DNA of 64,000 nucleotides. It comes from UBA11524 sp963617205. GTDB taxonomy: Bacteria; Bacillota; Clostridia; Christensenellales; Aristaeellaceae. How positions within the stretch are numbered: position 1 is the stretch's first letter; every line of letters starts with the position of its first letter. The notes under the pieces were generated by a model. It was not told the DNA's origin. It ran no database searches and was given only the letters and a program-made list of their open reading frames with translations. The stretch covers positions 1 through 64,000 of the forward strand of contig CAVEOA010000010.1 of NCBI GenBank assembly GCA_963617205.1, written 5' to 3'. Positions 38,847 through 48,189 of the stretch are shown piece after piece. The position numbers and the translations under genes were made by a program.

Positions 38847-41285
38847 TTACTCAACCACGGTGATGGTGCCGGTCAGGCTGCCGATTTCGATGGTGTATTC
38901 ACCGGCGTTCAGCGTCAGCTCCATCTGCACAACGCGCCAGCTGCCGCCTTCGACGGTCATAATCTTTTCAGCCACGACCTCGCCGTTCGCCTTCGCCTGC
39001 ACAGTCGTCAGACCGTCAGCGCCGTTGTTGCGGAGCAGGCAGTAGACCGTGAAGGGTTCGCCAGCCTTGGTCTGGTTGTAGACGTTGGTCTGCGTGGTGG
39101 TAGAGGAACCGGATTCAACCTCAACGGTCTCCTGAACCGTGGGCAGAATCATGCAGGAATACTTGAATTCCGGATTCTTGCCGTAGCTCATGCCGAACTG
39201 GTAGGTCACCAGCGGATCGCCCCAGTTGCTGGGCGAAGCATGGTTCTCGTCGTCCTCCATGGTCGCCTGAATCATCAGACGGACGTAGGGAGAAGCGCCC
39301 TGGTCGCCGGCAAGATCCTTCCACTGGTCGTTGTCGGAAACGGTGTCGCGGGCGATTTCCTTGACGATAATGCCGCCGGGCTCAACAACGCCGTAGAGGA
39401 GGTTCACATAGACCCACGGTGCGGTGGTGGTCACAAAACCGCCCTCGGTGGAGCCGTGGTCAGCGCTCTGGTTGTAGCTCAGGTACAGCAGCGCATCGGC
39501 ATTCTTGATGGCATATTCGGTCGGATCGGTACAGTTCAGGGACAGAACGATGAGCTTGCCGGCGTCCTGCGCGTCCTCGATGAACAGCTCGGTCGCGTCG
39601 CTGATGGAGCCGTAGTCGCCGATGACAACGTCAGCTTCTTCCATGGTTTCAACCACGGTCACGCCCATTTCAGCCATGTACTTCTTGTAGCCTTCCTTGG
39701 CCGTCGCGTTGGAAGCGTCCACATAGACCTTCTTGTCGGTGGTCAGGGGCAGGAGGTTGTTGTCGTTCTTCACCAGAACGGCGGATTCAGCCATCAGGCG
39801 CTCGGTCAGCTCGACTTCCGCAGGATTGCGGGCAGCGCGCAGCTCTTCATCGTTGGTGATATCGGTCGGGTTCGCCGCCCATTCGGCGCTCGCGCAGATC
39901 GCGACAGCCTCGTCCACGTCGCAGTAGGGGTTGTCAAACAGACCCTTGTTGAACTTGAACCGCAGGATGCGGGTCGCCGCCGTGTCCACATTGACCTTCT
40001 CGACTTCGCCGGAAGCCAGACCGTCGATGATGGCCTGCGGATAGTTGGAGGAAGGAGAGGACTCCCATGCGCTGTAATCACGGATCATGCTGCCGGAGCC
40101 GAACATGTCGGTGCCGTTCGCCAGCGCGTCGTTGTACAGCCAGCCGATGGTCTGCTCGCCAAGGTCAACGCCCTCAGCGGTGATGCCGGTCATACGGCCG
40201 GGGTTGTTCGGACCGCCGCCCAGTGCCCACCAGTCGCTGACGACAACGCCGTCAAAGCCGAGGGTGTCACGCAGGTAGCTCATGGTCGTCTTGTCCCACT
40301 TGACGTCAACGGTGTTGGTGATGCCTGTGCCGCCGCAGTTCGTCATGACCCATTCAGAGCCGGCGTTCAGTGCAGCCGTCCAGCCGACCATCCAGTTGTC
40401 GAAGTTCTGGGCAACGGAGCGCGCATTGCCGAAGGAGGAGTCGCCGCCGCGGCCAATCCAGTGCTTCGTGCAGGATGCCAGACCGTTTTCTTCCAGACCG
40501 CGGATTTCAGCCGACACAACAGATGCGATGAGCTCGGGATTCTCGCCGTACTGTGCGCCGATTTCATTTGCATACGGCTCGAAGGTCACATGGACGCCGA
40601 TTGCGCGCATGGCCTTGCCGTAGATGCTCGCCAGCTCGTAAGCCAGCTCGGGATCGTTCGCGGTGCCGAAGGCTTCGTGCGATTTGTCGATGTAGCCGCC
40701 GAATGCGTTGTACTCACGGTCGGACGTGATGACCATCGGCACGCCCAGGCGCTCGGCCTCCGCCGCAGCCTGCAGGTTGTTCAGCGTGTTGGTGATGGTG
40801 ATGGGGGTGCCGTTCAGGTTGAACAGCTGGCAGGTCAGCTGATATTCGGTAATCATCTGACGCGCATCGGCAAGCTGCGTGTTCACGCAGAACAGCAGAC
40901 CGACTTCCTCTTCAACCGTCATCTTGCTGAGGATGTCCGCGACGCGGGCGTCTGTTTCCTGACGCCAGTCCTCGTAGACGTCCAGCTCGCCGTCCTTGTC
41001 CAGATCCTTGAATTTCAGCCCATCCACCTCGAGGATGGTCGTCGTGCCGGGCATATAGCTCAGCTCGATCTGTCCGGTTGTTTCGTCCGCCTCAATCACG
41101 GCAAATTCGCAGTTGCTCTGCAGATAAGCCGTTTCGGCAGCCGTCGTTTCCTCGTCCGTTTCCGCAGCGCGGATGTCCATGACCTCCGCCGCAGATACGC
41201 TTTCGGTCGTCTCCTCGGCGATGCCGCCGCCGATGCAGCCAAACAGCAGCATACCAGCCAGCAGCAGGGACAAGCTCTTCTTCAT
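38847..41285 (-). CDS. Secreted GH3 glycosidase, probable lipoprotein
   Basis: 812 residues. N-terminal signal with possible lipobox (LLAGMLLFGC). An EF-hand-like loop DLDKDGELDVYEDWR near residue 90 precedes the TIM barrel; the same element precedes the barrel in the GH3 genes at 55524 and 59573. The barrel has KHWIGRGGDSS and the nucleophile in VVVSDWW near residue 351. The sandwich domain follows (AVLVKNDNNLLPL near 540) and a C-terminal beta domain from about 730. Residues 32-75 are an acidic Thr/Ala-rich linker, suited to a surface-anchored enzyme. Likely beta-glucosidase or beta-xylosidase type. ATG at 41285 has AAAGGAG upstream. Confidence 0.9.
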   Translation of the reverse strand: MKKSLSLLLAGMLLFGCIGGGIAEETTESVSAAEVMDIRAAETDEETTAAETAYLQSNCEFAVIEADETTGQIELSYMPGTTTILEVDGLKFKDLDKDGELDVYEDWRQETDARVADILSKMTVEEEVGLLFCVNTQLADARQMITEYQLTCQLFNLNGTPITITNTLNNLQAAAEAERLGVPMVITSDREYNAFGGYIDKSHEAFGTANDPELAYELASIYGKAMRAIGVHVTFEPYANEIGAQYGENPELIASVVSAEIRGLEENGLASCTKHWIGRGGDSSFGNARSVAQNFDNWMVGWTAALNAGSEWVMTNCGGTGITNTVDVKWDKTTMSYLRDTLGFDGVVVSDWWALGGGPNNPGRMTGITAEGVDLGEQTIGWLYNDALANGTDMFGSGSMIRDYSAWESSPSSNYPQAIIDGLASGEVEKVNVDTAATRILRFKFNKGLFDNPYCDVDEAVAICASAEWAANPTDITNDEELRAARNPAEVELTERLMAESAVLVKNDNNLLPLTTDKKVYVDASNATAKEGYKKYMAEMGVTVVETMEEADVVIGDYGSISDATELFIEDAQDAGKLIVLSLNCTDPTEYAIKNADALLYLSYNQSADHGSTEGGFVTTTAPWVYVNLLYGVVEPGGIIVKEIARDTVSDNDQWKDLAGDQGASPYVRLMIQATMEDDENHASPSNWGDPLVTYQFGMSYGKNPEFKYSCMILPTVQETVEVESGSSTTTQTNVYNQTKAGEPFTVYCLLRNNGADGLTTVQAKANGEVVAEKIMTVEGGSWRVVQMELTLNAGEYTIEIGSLTGTITVVE

Positions 41286-41596
41286 ACTTCTTTTGCTCCT
41301 TTCGCATTGAACGGATTTCCGCAATCAGCGGTCATCCGCTTCTGCCATGTGCCGTTTTGGGGGATAGCTCCTCCCGACAGGAACCATCTCTCTGCGGCAT
41401 CTGAGCCTATATTATCACGGATTTTACCATTCATTTCAGAAAAAATGGACACAAAAAACGTTGGATTTCATCTTTTCCGTGCGTGCTGAAAAAATATGGC
41501 ACATGGAATGAAAAATTCGCGCATTTTCACATGCCTGCGCCTGTCGCCGGTGTCCTGAAGGCGCTTTCGGCAGGTTTTCCGGCTGATTTTGCGCAC

Positions 41597-41631
41597 AAAA
41601 AACAGAGCAGCAGGTTAATTCTGCTGCCCTG
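41597..41631 (-). terminator. Terminator of CBM9-like gene
   Basis: On the minus strand, stem CAGGGCAGCAG / CTGCTGCTCTG with a 7-nt loop, then six T. The rest of 41286-41596 holds only the leader of the GH3 gene (a weak -10 GATAAT near 41420) and an ATGGACAC segment; I see no gene. Confidence 0.85.
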
Positions 41632-41645
41632 TACGATGGTTGAAA

Positions 41646-42434
41646 TTACTCCGCGATGGTGACGCTGCCCCACAGGCTGGGGTTCTCGTTGATCTTCAGC
41701 GTGCCGGTCCATGCCATCTGCGGGATGTACTCGGTGCCGGGGCACGGATAGTCGATATCGGTGATGGCGAAGTCGCAGGCAAGCACGTCGCCCACAGCCG
41801 GCGTATACACAGCGATCTTGTTGTTGGAGAAGCATGCCCACGGGACGATTGCTTCCCACGTGAAGCCGTAGGTGGTCGTCTGCGCGGCGCACACATAGCC
41901 GTCCAGCACGTTCTCGCCGCCGTCGATGCCGACGCTCACGAAGCGCTGACGATTGTCCTTGGGCACCATGGTGCGGTCAATCGCGGTGTCCCAGTAGTCC
42001 TGATTCATGATGAAGTACACGAGGAAGTCGTTCGTGTCGTACTGGGTGCGAGCCGGGTCAGACGCGGGATTCGTGGAGATATAGAGCTTGATGTTGTCCA
42101 TGCCGTCGATGGGCAGCATCTCAATCGCGCCGAAGGGCGTGTCCTCATGCACTTCCGCCGCGATGTAGAGGTTCGTTTCGTCCCATGCGAGATAGAAGTT
42201 CGCAGAAAGGTCGTCTTCGCCCTTCCAGAGCACAGCGTCACGGATGACCTGCGTGACATCCTTCACCACGGCGGGAGAATCGAGGTTCCAGTCATCGAGG
42301 TTGCCGTCGATGGTGATGCCGTTCGCCTTATGCGCGACGATGGAGGGCTTCTCCGCAGCCTCCTCCGCAAAAGCGACCGACACAATCGTCAGGATTACCA
42401 TAACGCAGGCAAGCAGTTTTGTCCACTTCTTCAT
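41646..42434 (-). CDS. Secreted CBM9-like carbohydrate-binding protein
   Basis: 262 residues with a signal peptide (LLACVMVILTIVSVAFA-E). The mature protein is one domain of the CBM9/DOMON-like type: ITIDGNLDDWN near the start, FYLAWDETNLYIAAEVHEDTPF, then ILTIP-like strands and the terminal NENPSLWGSVTIAE. CBM9 modules bind the reducing ends of glycans. No catalytic domain is attached. It is paralogous to the first gene of the sugar ABC locus at 62928-63746 (shared ENPSLWG ending). It lies between two secreted glycosidases. ATG at 42434 has AAAGGAG 10 nt upstream. Confidence 0.85.
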   Translation of the reverse strand: MKKWTKLLACVMVILTIVSVAFAEEAAEKPSIVAHKANGITIDGNLDDWNLDSPAVVKDVTQVIRDAVLWKGEDDLSANFYLAWDETNLYIAAEVHEDTPFGAIEMLPIDGMDNIKLYISTNPASDPARTQYDTNDFLVYFIMNQDYWDTAIDRTMVPKDNRQRFVSVGIDGGENVLDGYVCAAQTTTYGFTWEAIVPWACFSNNKIAVYTPAVGDVLACDFAITDIDYPCPGTEYIPQMAWTGTLKINENPSLWGSVTIAE

Positions 42435-42492
42435 TTCATTGGGTCTCCTTTCACATTTCCTTCCGTCAGCTGCCGCTGACCTTGTCACAATC

Positions 42493-42498
42493 ATTCTA
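42493..42498 (-). promoter_or_regulatory. Extended -10 of CBM9-like gene
   Basis: On the minus strand TGGTAGAAT gives an extended -10 (TG-N-TAGAAT) 59 nt before the start codon. There is no good -35, which fits an activator-dependent promoter. The motif at 42546-42559 lies about 50 bp upstream. Confidence 0.5.
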
Positions 42499-42545
42499 CC
42501 ATAGGGACAATGAAAAAAAACAGGATGATTGCGCACATGAGTTTG

Positions 42546-42559
42546 GAAAATCCGAAACA
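42546..42559. promoter_or_regulatory. Shared motif GAAAATCCGAAACA upstream of CBM9-like gene
   Basis: It matches GAAAATCCGGTACA (46118-46131) and GAAAATCCGGCACA (63893-63906) in 12 of 14 positions. It lies about 110 bp upstream of the CBM9-like start, at the end of the upstream GH2 gene. Confidence 0.5.
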
Positions 42560-42561
42560 GA

Positions 42562-45500
42562 TTATTCAGCGCTCAGCCGCGTGCGAAGCGCCGCGCTCCT
42601 TGCAGAGGCATCCTCGCCCGCGTGCAGCGGCGACAGGATAAAGGTGTAGCAGTAGCGCTCATCGCAGGGCAGATACTGCTCATGCGTCACGATGCGCGAC
42701 CACGAATTATCGCCGCCAACGCCGATTTGAATGGCGTTCAGCCGCAGGATGGTGCTGTCAAGCTTCTCCAGCTCATACGGATGGATATGGCGGTCGAGTT
42801 CATCGCTGGTGTAATGCAGTGCGCTGACCTCCATGGTCGTCTGCGCCGACGCCAGCAGCCCGAAGCCGGTATCATCTGTCAGGGCAATCCAGCGCACATC
42901 CGTCCTGTTGCCCGTTTCGGAGGACTTCACGTACGGCACGAAGTTGTCCGTAACCGTCGTTGCATAGCGTCCGACGCGCACGCCGTTGCTGCGGTCGATG
43001 TAGTTTTCCTCCGGTCCGCGCCCGAGGTACGTCATGTTCTCGTACTGCGCAGGAATCGTCAGCTGAACGCCGGCGACCGGAATATACACGAGCGACTCAT
43101 TGTAATTCGGCGTGATTTCGACCGTCTGCGCGATGGCGCCGTCGCCGTAGATGACGTAGGTGCTGTCGAGCCGCAGGCCATTAAGCGCCGGATACGTGCC
43201 GCGAACGGCGATGGTCACCTGCGTATCCGCCGCTGTGACGGCAAATTCCTCCACCGCGTACTCGCCCGTTTCCTTCCACGCCTGATTGAACACGAACAGC
43301 CCGTAGCCGAAGCCGGTATCATTGTCCGTGCGCGCGCGATAGAAGCTGCCGACTGCGCCGCCTTCCGGTTCAATCAGCGCCTGACCATCCGCCTCGTAGC
43401 GCGTCATCCTGCCGGTCTGCCGGTTGAAGGCGACCACAAAGCTCTCGCCGGTGATGGTGATGGTCTCGCCGTCCTCCGCCATTTGAACACCCGGCAGATT
43501 CTCGGTCGGATTCGCTTCGGGCAGCGCCGGATTCAGCTCGAACTGCTCCGTCGCCGTCACGTGACCCGCCGTAAGCAGCCCTTCATCCTCGCGCAGCGTG
43601 ACCGTCAGGTTCAGGAAGTACGAGCATCCCGCCTGCAAATCCTCGTCATGCCATTCGTAGGGGATTTGCAGCGCAAGCGTGCCGGGTTGATTCGTGTCGG
43701 GGTCGATGCACGCCATGTGCAGCGCATTGCCGGAAATCGCACCCTCCTGCAGCACCGTTTCATCGCGCAGGAGCTGCCAGTGCAGGTCGTACTTGTCCGC
43801 CGGGTCGGTAAACAGCGCATAATTTCTGACCTCGATCACGCCGTTCATCACGTCCACATCGGAGAACTTCAGCGTTTGATAGTGATACCTGACCTCCGCC
43901 ATTTCCGGCTGAACCGTGCGGTCGGGCAGCAGCAGGCCATTCGCGCAGAAGTTGCCGTCATGGATGGTTTCGCCGTAGTCGCCGCCGTAGCCGAAGTACG
44001 TTTCGCCCGCGTCGTTCGTCAGGTAAATCGACTGGTCAATCAGGTCCCAGATGAAGCCGCCCTGCAGGTTGCGGTACGTGTCGAACGCAGCCCAGTATTC
44101 GTCCATGTTGCCGACGGAATTGCCCATCGCGTGTTCATATTCGCACTCAATCATGGGCAGACTGCCGTCCGCCTCGCCGTGCGCAATCAGCTCCGCCGGC
44201 AGCGCGTACATGCCGCTCTGCACATCGATGCCGGTTTCAATCATGTCCTTCGCCTGCTCGTAATGCCACGGGCGATCCTTCGTTTCCTCATGCAGCACGC
44301 GTGTCACGCCTTCGGGATCCTCGTAGGGCGACACGAGAATCTTCCGCGTAATCACCGGATTCTTGTTCTCGTTGCCGAGGCTCCACATGACGACGCTCGC
44401 GTGATTCCGGTCGCGCCGCACCATGCTGTATTCGCGGTCGATGATGGATGCGGACAGGTAGTCCGTCAGGCGCTCGTTCTCCGTGGTCATGTTGCTGTGG
44501 CACTCCACGTTCGCCTCATCCACCACGTAGATGCCGTACACATCGCACAGGTAGTACCAGTACGGGTTATTCGGGTAATGCGAGGTGCGCACGGCGTTGA
44601 TGTTGTTCTCCTTGAGGATGCGGATATCCTCCTCCATAATCTCCTTCGTCAGCGCGTAGCCGTACTCCGGATGCGTTTCATGGCGGTTGACGCCCCTGAA
44701 GGAAATCGGTTGACCGTTGATGCGGATGAGATCCTGATCCGTCGTTTCGCCCTCGTACCAGCCGCTTTCGGTCGTCTTGTACGTGATTTTGCGGAAGCCG
44801 ACCAGATAGCTTTCGTAGACCGTGCCCTGCGCGGTTTCCTCCTCCAGCACCAGCGTGTAGAGGTACGGGTCCTCCGCGCTCCACCTTCTCGGCGCGCTGA
44901 CCGGCATCGTCAGCACAACCTCCTGCTCCTCGCCTGCCGCCACCGTCACGGTTGCCTCGCCGCCTGCAAGGGAAAGCGCATTGCTCTCCGCGTCCGTCAG
45001 ATGCACCGTCAGGCTGATATCGCCCGCCGCCTCCGCCGTGTTGCGCACGTATGCCGTGACGCTCAGCTCGCTGTCGGTGAAGGTATCATCGAAGTCGGTG
45101 ATAATGCGCATGTCGCGCACCTGCATTTTCGGCGTTGCGTACAGGTACACATCGCGGAAGATGCCGGACAGGTCGAACATGTCCTGATCCTCCACCCAGC
45201 TGCCGTCGCACCAGCGGTACACCTTGACCGCAAGCACGTTTTCGCCGTCAAAATTCAGGTAGGGCGTGATGTCAAACGAATGCGTGGTGAAGCTGTCCTC
45301 CGCATAACCGACCTGCACGCCGTTGACCCACAGGTACATCGCCGCGTCAACGCCCTCGAACACGATGTACACGCGCCGGTCCGCCCAGTCCTCCGACACG
45401 GAGAACGAATGGCGGTACAGTCCGACCGGATTGTAGACCGTGGGCGCAGTCGGCAGCGTGCGCGGATAGCCCACATCGCTGTTGCCGGACTGGCGCGCAA

Positions 45501-45930
45501 ACTTCTGCGTGCTGTTCGTGTAAATCGGGTAGTCGTAGCCTTCCGTCTGCCACACCGACGGTACGAAAATGTCGCTCCAGCCGCTGTCATCATAGCCGAC
45601 GGCATGGAAATCGCCCGCCGCCTCCGCCGCATCATGGTTTTCGTACCATGCGAAGCGCCAGTTGGTCTGGCTGAGCAGCTGATAATACGGCGAAAGCTCC
45701 TTGCGGTAGTCGCGCGCGCCGTTCAGCGCATTGTCCGCCGTATCGTAGGGGATGGTGTCGATGCGCGCCTGCTCCCTGTTGATGGAGACGATATCGCAGT
45801 TGCGCTCGCCGACCTCGCCCTCGGTTGAGCCGTTCCACTCATAGCCTGTCCATTCAACGCCCTCCGCGAGTGCGGCAGAAAGCGTCAGCAGCAGAAGCAG
45901 CAGGAGGCACAGGCAGGTTCGTTTCTTCAT
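42562..45930 (-). CDS. Secreted GH2 beta-galactosidase
   Basis: 1122 residues with a signal peptide (LCLLLLLLLTLSAALAEG). The GH2 domains are in LacZ order: sugar-binding (NPVGLYRHSFSV; EDQDMFDLSGIFRDVYLY), immunoglobulin-like, TIM barrel, and a C-terminal Bgal_small_N domain (GRGPEENYIDRSNGVRVGRY). The acid/base is near residue 521 in SLGNENKN and the nucleophile near 597 in CEYEHAMGNS, both intact. It removes beta-galactosyl residues outside the cell, complementing the cytoplasmic enzyme at 5895-8918. The mature N-terminus has about 60 extra residues. Divergent from the response regulator at 46253; it probably shares control with it. Confidence 0.93.
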   Translation of the reverse strand: MKKRTCLCLLLLLLLTLSAALAEGVEWTGYEWNGSTEGEVGERNCDIVSINREQARIDTIPYDTADNALNGARDYRKELSPYYQLLSQTNWRFAWYENHDAAEAAGDFHAVGYDDSGWSDIFVPSVWQTEGYDYPIYTNSTQKFARQSGNSDVGYPRTLPTAPTVYNPVGLYRHSFSVSEDWADRRVYIVFEGVDAAMYLWVNGVQVGYAEDSFTTHSFDITPYLNFDGENVLAVKVYRWCDGSWVEDQDMFDLSGIFRDVYLYATPKMQVRDMRIITDFDDTFTDSELSVTAYVRNTAEAAGDISLTVHLTDAESNALSLAGGEATVTVAAGEEQEVVLTMPVSAPRRWSAEDPYLYTLVLEEETAQGTVYESYLVGFRKITYKTTESGWYEGETTDQDLIRINGQPISFRGVNRHETHPEYGYALTKEIMEEDIRILKENNINAVRTSHYPNNPYWYYLCDVYGIYVVDEANVECHSNMTTENERLTDYLSASIIDREYSMVRRDRNHASVVMWSLGNENKNPVITRKILVSPYEDPEGVTRVLHEETKDRPWHYEQAKDMIETGIDVQSGMYALPAELIAHGEADGSLPMIECEYEHAMGNSVGNMDEYWAAFDTYRNLQGGFIWDLIDQSIYLTNDAGETYFGYGGDYGETIHDGNFCANGLLLPDRTVQPEMAEVRYHYQTLKFSDVDVMNGVIEVRNYALFTDPADKYDLHWQLLRDETVLQEGAISGNALHMACIDPDTNQPGTLALQIPYEWHDEDLQAGCSYFLNLTVTLREDEGLLTAGHVTATEQFELNPALPEANPTENLPGVQMAEDGETITITGESFVVAFNRQTGRMTRYEADGQALIEPEGGAVGSFYRARTDNDTGFGYGLFVFNQAWKETGEYAVEEFAVTAADTQVTIAVRGTYPALNGLRLDSTYVIYGDGAIAQTVEITPNYNESLVYIPVAGVQLTIPAQYENMTYLGRGPEENYIDRSNGVRVGRYATTVTDNFVPYVKSSETGNRTDVRWIALTDDTGFGLLASAQTTMEVSALHYTSDELDRHIHPYELEKLDSTILRLNAIQIGVGGDNSWSRIVTHEQYLPCDERYCYTFILSPLHAGEDASARSAALRTRLSAE

Positions 45931-46117
45931 GGATTTCCCTCCCTTAATGATGGATTGCCTTAACAGTTTCAGCAGTTTGTTCGGATGCCTTTGCGGTCAT
46001 GCCTTCGTCTGGTTTTTCCGGTCTCCTTCGCCTTCCTTCCTGTTGCCTGTGTTGTATTTTCCAATTACCGCTTCATTATTTCCATGGTGCAGGGTGCATC
46101 GCGCACAGGGATGATGC

Positions 46118-46131
46118 GAAAATCCGGTACA
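46118..46131. promoter_or_regulatory. Shared motif GAAAATCCGGTACA between GH2 and regulator
   Basis: It lies in the 322-nt divergent gap, 48-61 bp upstream of the regulator's -10 and about 190 bp before the GH2 start. The surrounding 40 nt also resemble 63890-63930 (CCGG...CCGG, GGAAT, CACT, TGC). Other content of the gap is an AT-rich stretch and a degenerate repeat near 45990-46030. Confidence 0.55.
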
Positions 46132-46175
46132 CGCGCCGGAATTATGGACACTGTGCTGAATTTTGCCGACTTTTA

Positions 46176-46184
46176 TGATATAAT
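46176..46184 (+). promoter_or_regulatory. Extended -10 promoter of response regulator
   Basis: TGATATAAT (TG-N-TATAAT) with no recognisable -35 at the right distance. An activator bound near 46118-46131 could compensate. The start codon is at 46253 behind AGGAGG. Confidence 0.65.
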
Positions 46185-46252
46185 TGCATCGTGAAAGGCT
46201 GGCGCAATCAGGCGCAGCTTGGTTTTCCGTTCTAATTCAGGAGGATTCAGCC

Positions 46253-47728
46253 ATGTATCAGGTGTTGATCGTCGATGATGAGCTTCCGGCACAGCGCTTT
46301 GTCCGCAACATCATCGAGCAGTTCGCCAAGGATTATCAGGTGGTCGGCACGGCGTCCGGCGGTGAGCAGGCCATGGAAATTCTTGCGAAGCACCCCATCG
46401 ACCTGCTGATTACCGACATCAGCATGCACGGCATGACCGGCATCGAGCTGGCGCAGGAGGCGCGCAAGCTGCAAAGCGACATCCACATCGTCATCATCAG
46501 CGGCTACGGCGAATTTGAGTACGCGCAGGGCGCCATTCAGGCGAATGTCGATGATTACCTGCTCAAGCCCGTCAGCATCCGCAAAATGACGACCATGCTG
46601 CAGACCATCGCCAAGAAGCTGGATTCCGAAAACGCCGTGCGCACCGCGACGCTGCTGCCTGCCATCGCCTGCTCGCAGTATTACGACGAGGAGGCGGCGC
46701 GGCAGCTCTACGGTCGGCGCAGCTTCCGTTTCGCGCTCGTCCGCTGGGGCAACCTCGACATGATGCTGCCCAAGACGCTGACGGCCACCGCGCTGATGCC
46801 CTCGCAGGACGCCTATTTTCAGGCGCTTCGCGGCCGTGACGATGACGAGCGCATCCTGATTGCCGCCGATGCCGCATCGGAGGATCTGCTCATTCACCTG
46901 AGCGTCTACCTGACGCGTCCCGGCACCATGTCCACATGGACCGCCATCTACACGCCGTCCGCTCAGCCGATTGAAACGCTGCCATCCTTCATCAAGTGGG
47001 CAATGACGCTGCTGCACCGGCAGGTCGTCATCGGCAAGCACCAGATTCTGCAATACACCGGCGGCACATCGAGCGAGGACGTCATGCGCCTGCCGACCGC
47101 CGACATGAAGCAGCTCTCCTACTTCATCAGCACCGGCAAGAACCGCATGATCAAGGAGTATTTCGTCACGCTCGCCGTCAACTGGGAGCGCAGCCAGATT
47201 CCGCAGCGGCAGGTCTGGCACATGGGTCGGCAGATGATCCATCAAATCGCCACGAGCTATCAGCCCGTTTACAACCGCCTGGAGGAGCTGCTGCAGGAGT
47301 TCAATGAGCTCATCCGCTGCGCAAACTCCTACGGCGACCTCATGTACGGGCTATACGCGGCGCTGTTTGATAACGACAATGTCAAGGATCGCCGCATGTC
47401 CACCCGTGAGCTCTACGATTACGCCGTGCAGTACATCGACGCGAACTACGCATTGCCGCTGAGCATGCAGAGCGTCTGCGATGAAATCGGCATTTCCCAG
47501 ACGTACCTGAGCCGCCTGTTCCGCAAGTACAGCGACACGACGTTCAACGCATACCTGACCCGGTGCCGCATGGAAGCCGCCATGCGCCTTCTGCGCGAAA
47601 AGCCGGATTATCTGCTGCGCGACGTCGCTACCTGCGTGGGGTATGACGATTCGTCCTACTTCACGAAGGTATTCCATCAGTATACAGGGCAAACGCCTTC
47701 GCAGTTCATCGAATCCGGGAATACATAA
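46253..47728 (+). CDS. YesN-type response regulator with AraC output domain
   Basis: 491 residues. Receiver domain with VLIVDDE at the start, the phospho-acceptor Asp in LLITDISMHG near residue 55 and the Lys in YLLKPVSI near 105. A middle region of about 230 residues has no named domain. The C-terminal AraC-type double helix-turn-helix is SMQSVCDEIGISQTYLSRLFRKY and DVATCVGYDDSSYFTKVFHQYTGQTPSQF. Such regulators pair with a YesM-type histidine kinase and activate glycan-use genes. No kinase gene is in the window. It is divergent from the secreted GH2 and near CBM9-like and GH3 genes, so those are likely targets. Confidence 0.93.
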   Translation: MYQVLIVDDELPAQRFVRNIIEQFAKDYQVVGTASGGEQAMEILAKHPIDLLITDISMHGMTGIELAQEARKLQSDIHIVIISGYGEFEYAQGAIQANVDDYLLKPVSIRKMTTMLQTIAKKLDSENAVRTATLLPAIACSQYYDEEAARQLYGRRSFRFALVRWGNLDMMLPKTLTATALMPSQDAYFQALRGRDDDERILIAADAASEDLLIHLSVYLTRPGTMSTWTAIYTPSAQPIETLPSFIKWAMTLLHRQVVIGKHQILQYTGGTSSEDVMRLPTADMKQLSYFISTGKNRMIKEYFVTLAVNWERSQIPQRQVWHMGRQMIHQIATSYQPVYNRLEELLQEFNELIRCANSYGDLMYGLYAALFDNDNVKDRRMSTRELYDYAVQYIDANYALPLSMQSVCDEIGISQTYLSRLFRKYSDTTFNAYLTRCRMEAAMRLLREKPDYLLRDVATCVGYDDSSYFTKVFHQYTGQTPSQFIESGNT

Positions 47729-47749
47729 GATTCCCGGATTCCTTTTTTT
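47711..47749 (+). terminator. Terminator of response regulator gene
   Basis: 12-bp perfect stem GAATCCGGGAAT / ATTCCCGGATTC with a 7-nt loop containing the stop codon, then seven T. Confidence 0.92.
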
Positions 47750-47783
47750 CAGGAGATTCCCAGAGGCATATTGGCGAGCATGG

Positions 47784-47929
47784 CAAGGGGGCTTTCCGGT
47801 CGCCCCCTTGACCCCTTCGGATGCACTCCCATGTATGTTGATTTGTAATGAAACTATATGATTTTTGCTGCACACAAAGTCAACTATGGGGTATCCGAAG
47901 GGTGCAGGGGCGACCGGAAAGCCCCTGCA
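47784..47929. repeat. MITE-like inverted-repeat element (copy R4)
   Basis: 146 bp. Left hairpin CAAGGGGGC-TTTCCGGTC-GCCCCCTTG (47784-47810), right hairpin TGCAGGGGC-GACCGGAA-AGCCCCTGCA (47903-47929). Inside are inverted arms CCCCTTCGGATGCACTCCCA and TATGGGGTATCCGAAGGGT around an AT-rich core with TTGATTTGTAATGAAACT. Same plan as copy R2 at 20226-20372. Confidence 0.9.
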
Positions 47930-47933
47930 TTTT

Positions 47934-48012
47934 TGTCCCACACAAGGTCAACTATGGGGAATCCGAAGGGTGCAGGGGCGACCGCAGACTTCGTCTGTTT
48001 TTCTGCCCCTGC
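47934..48012. repeat. MITE-like element, right half with mini-hairpin (copy R5)
   Basis: The right arm only: CAACTATGGGGAATCCGAAG, then GCAGGGGC, GACCG, the mini-hairpin CAGAC-TTC-GTCTG (47985-47997), TTTTTCT and GCCCCTGC. The mini-hairpin sits in the loop of the outer stem, exactly after GACCG. Confidence 0.88.
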
Positions 48013-48023
48013 GGTCAACTCCC

Positions 48024-48189
48024 CCAGAGGGCTTTGCGGTCGCCCTCTGGACTCCTTCGCAATGCACTCCCATGTGAGTTGATTTGTAATGAAACTGTAT
48101 GTTTTTTGTCCCACATAAAGTCAACTATGGGAATCCGAAGGGTGCAGGGGCGACCGCAGACTTCGTCTGTTTTTCTGCCCCTGCGTTTT
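48024..48189. repeat. MITE-like element with mini-hairpin (copy R6)
   Basis: Left hairpin CCAGAGGGC-TTTGCGGTC-GCCCTCTGG (48024-48050). The right stem GCAGGGGC/GCCCCTGC (48144-48184) has CAGAC-TTC-GTCTG in its loop at 48157-48169. Six T follow on the plus strand, so this end could act as a terminator for plus-strand transcripts. It abuts the stop of the minus-strand adenylation gene at 48190. With R4 and R5 it fills the 461-nt gap. Confidence 0.9.

Noticed and set aside
42622..45828. Long antisense frame over the secreted GH2 gene
   Set aside because: His/Arg/Val-rich shadow of a clearly conserved GH2 enzyme. Similar shadows over lacZ (6672-8966), the GH3 gene at 38829-41489 and others were dropped for the same reason.
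47784..48189. Insertion sequence with transposase
   Set aside because: The inverted repeats have no coding capacity between them, and I see no transposase in the window; only a non-autonomous (MITE-like) description is supported.
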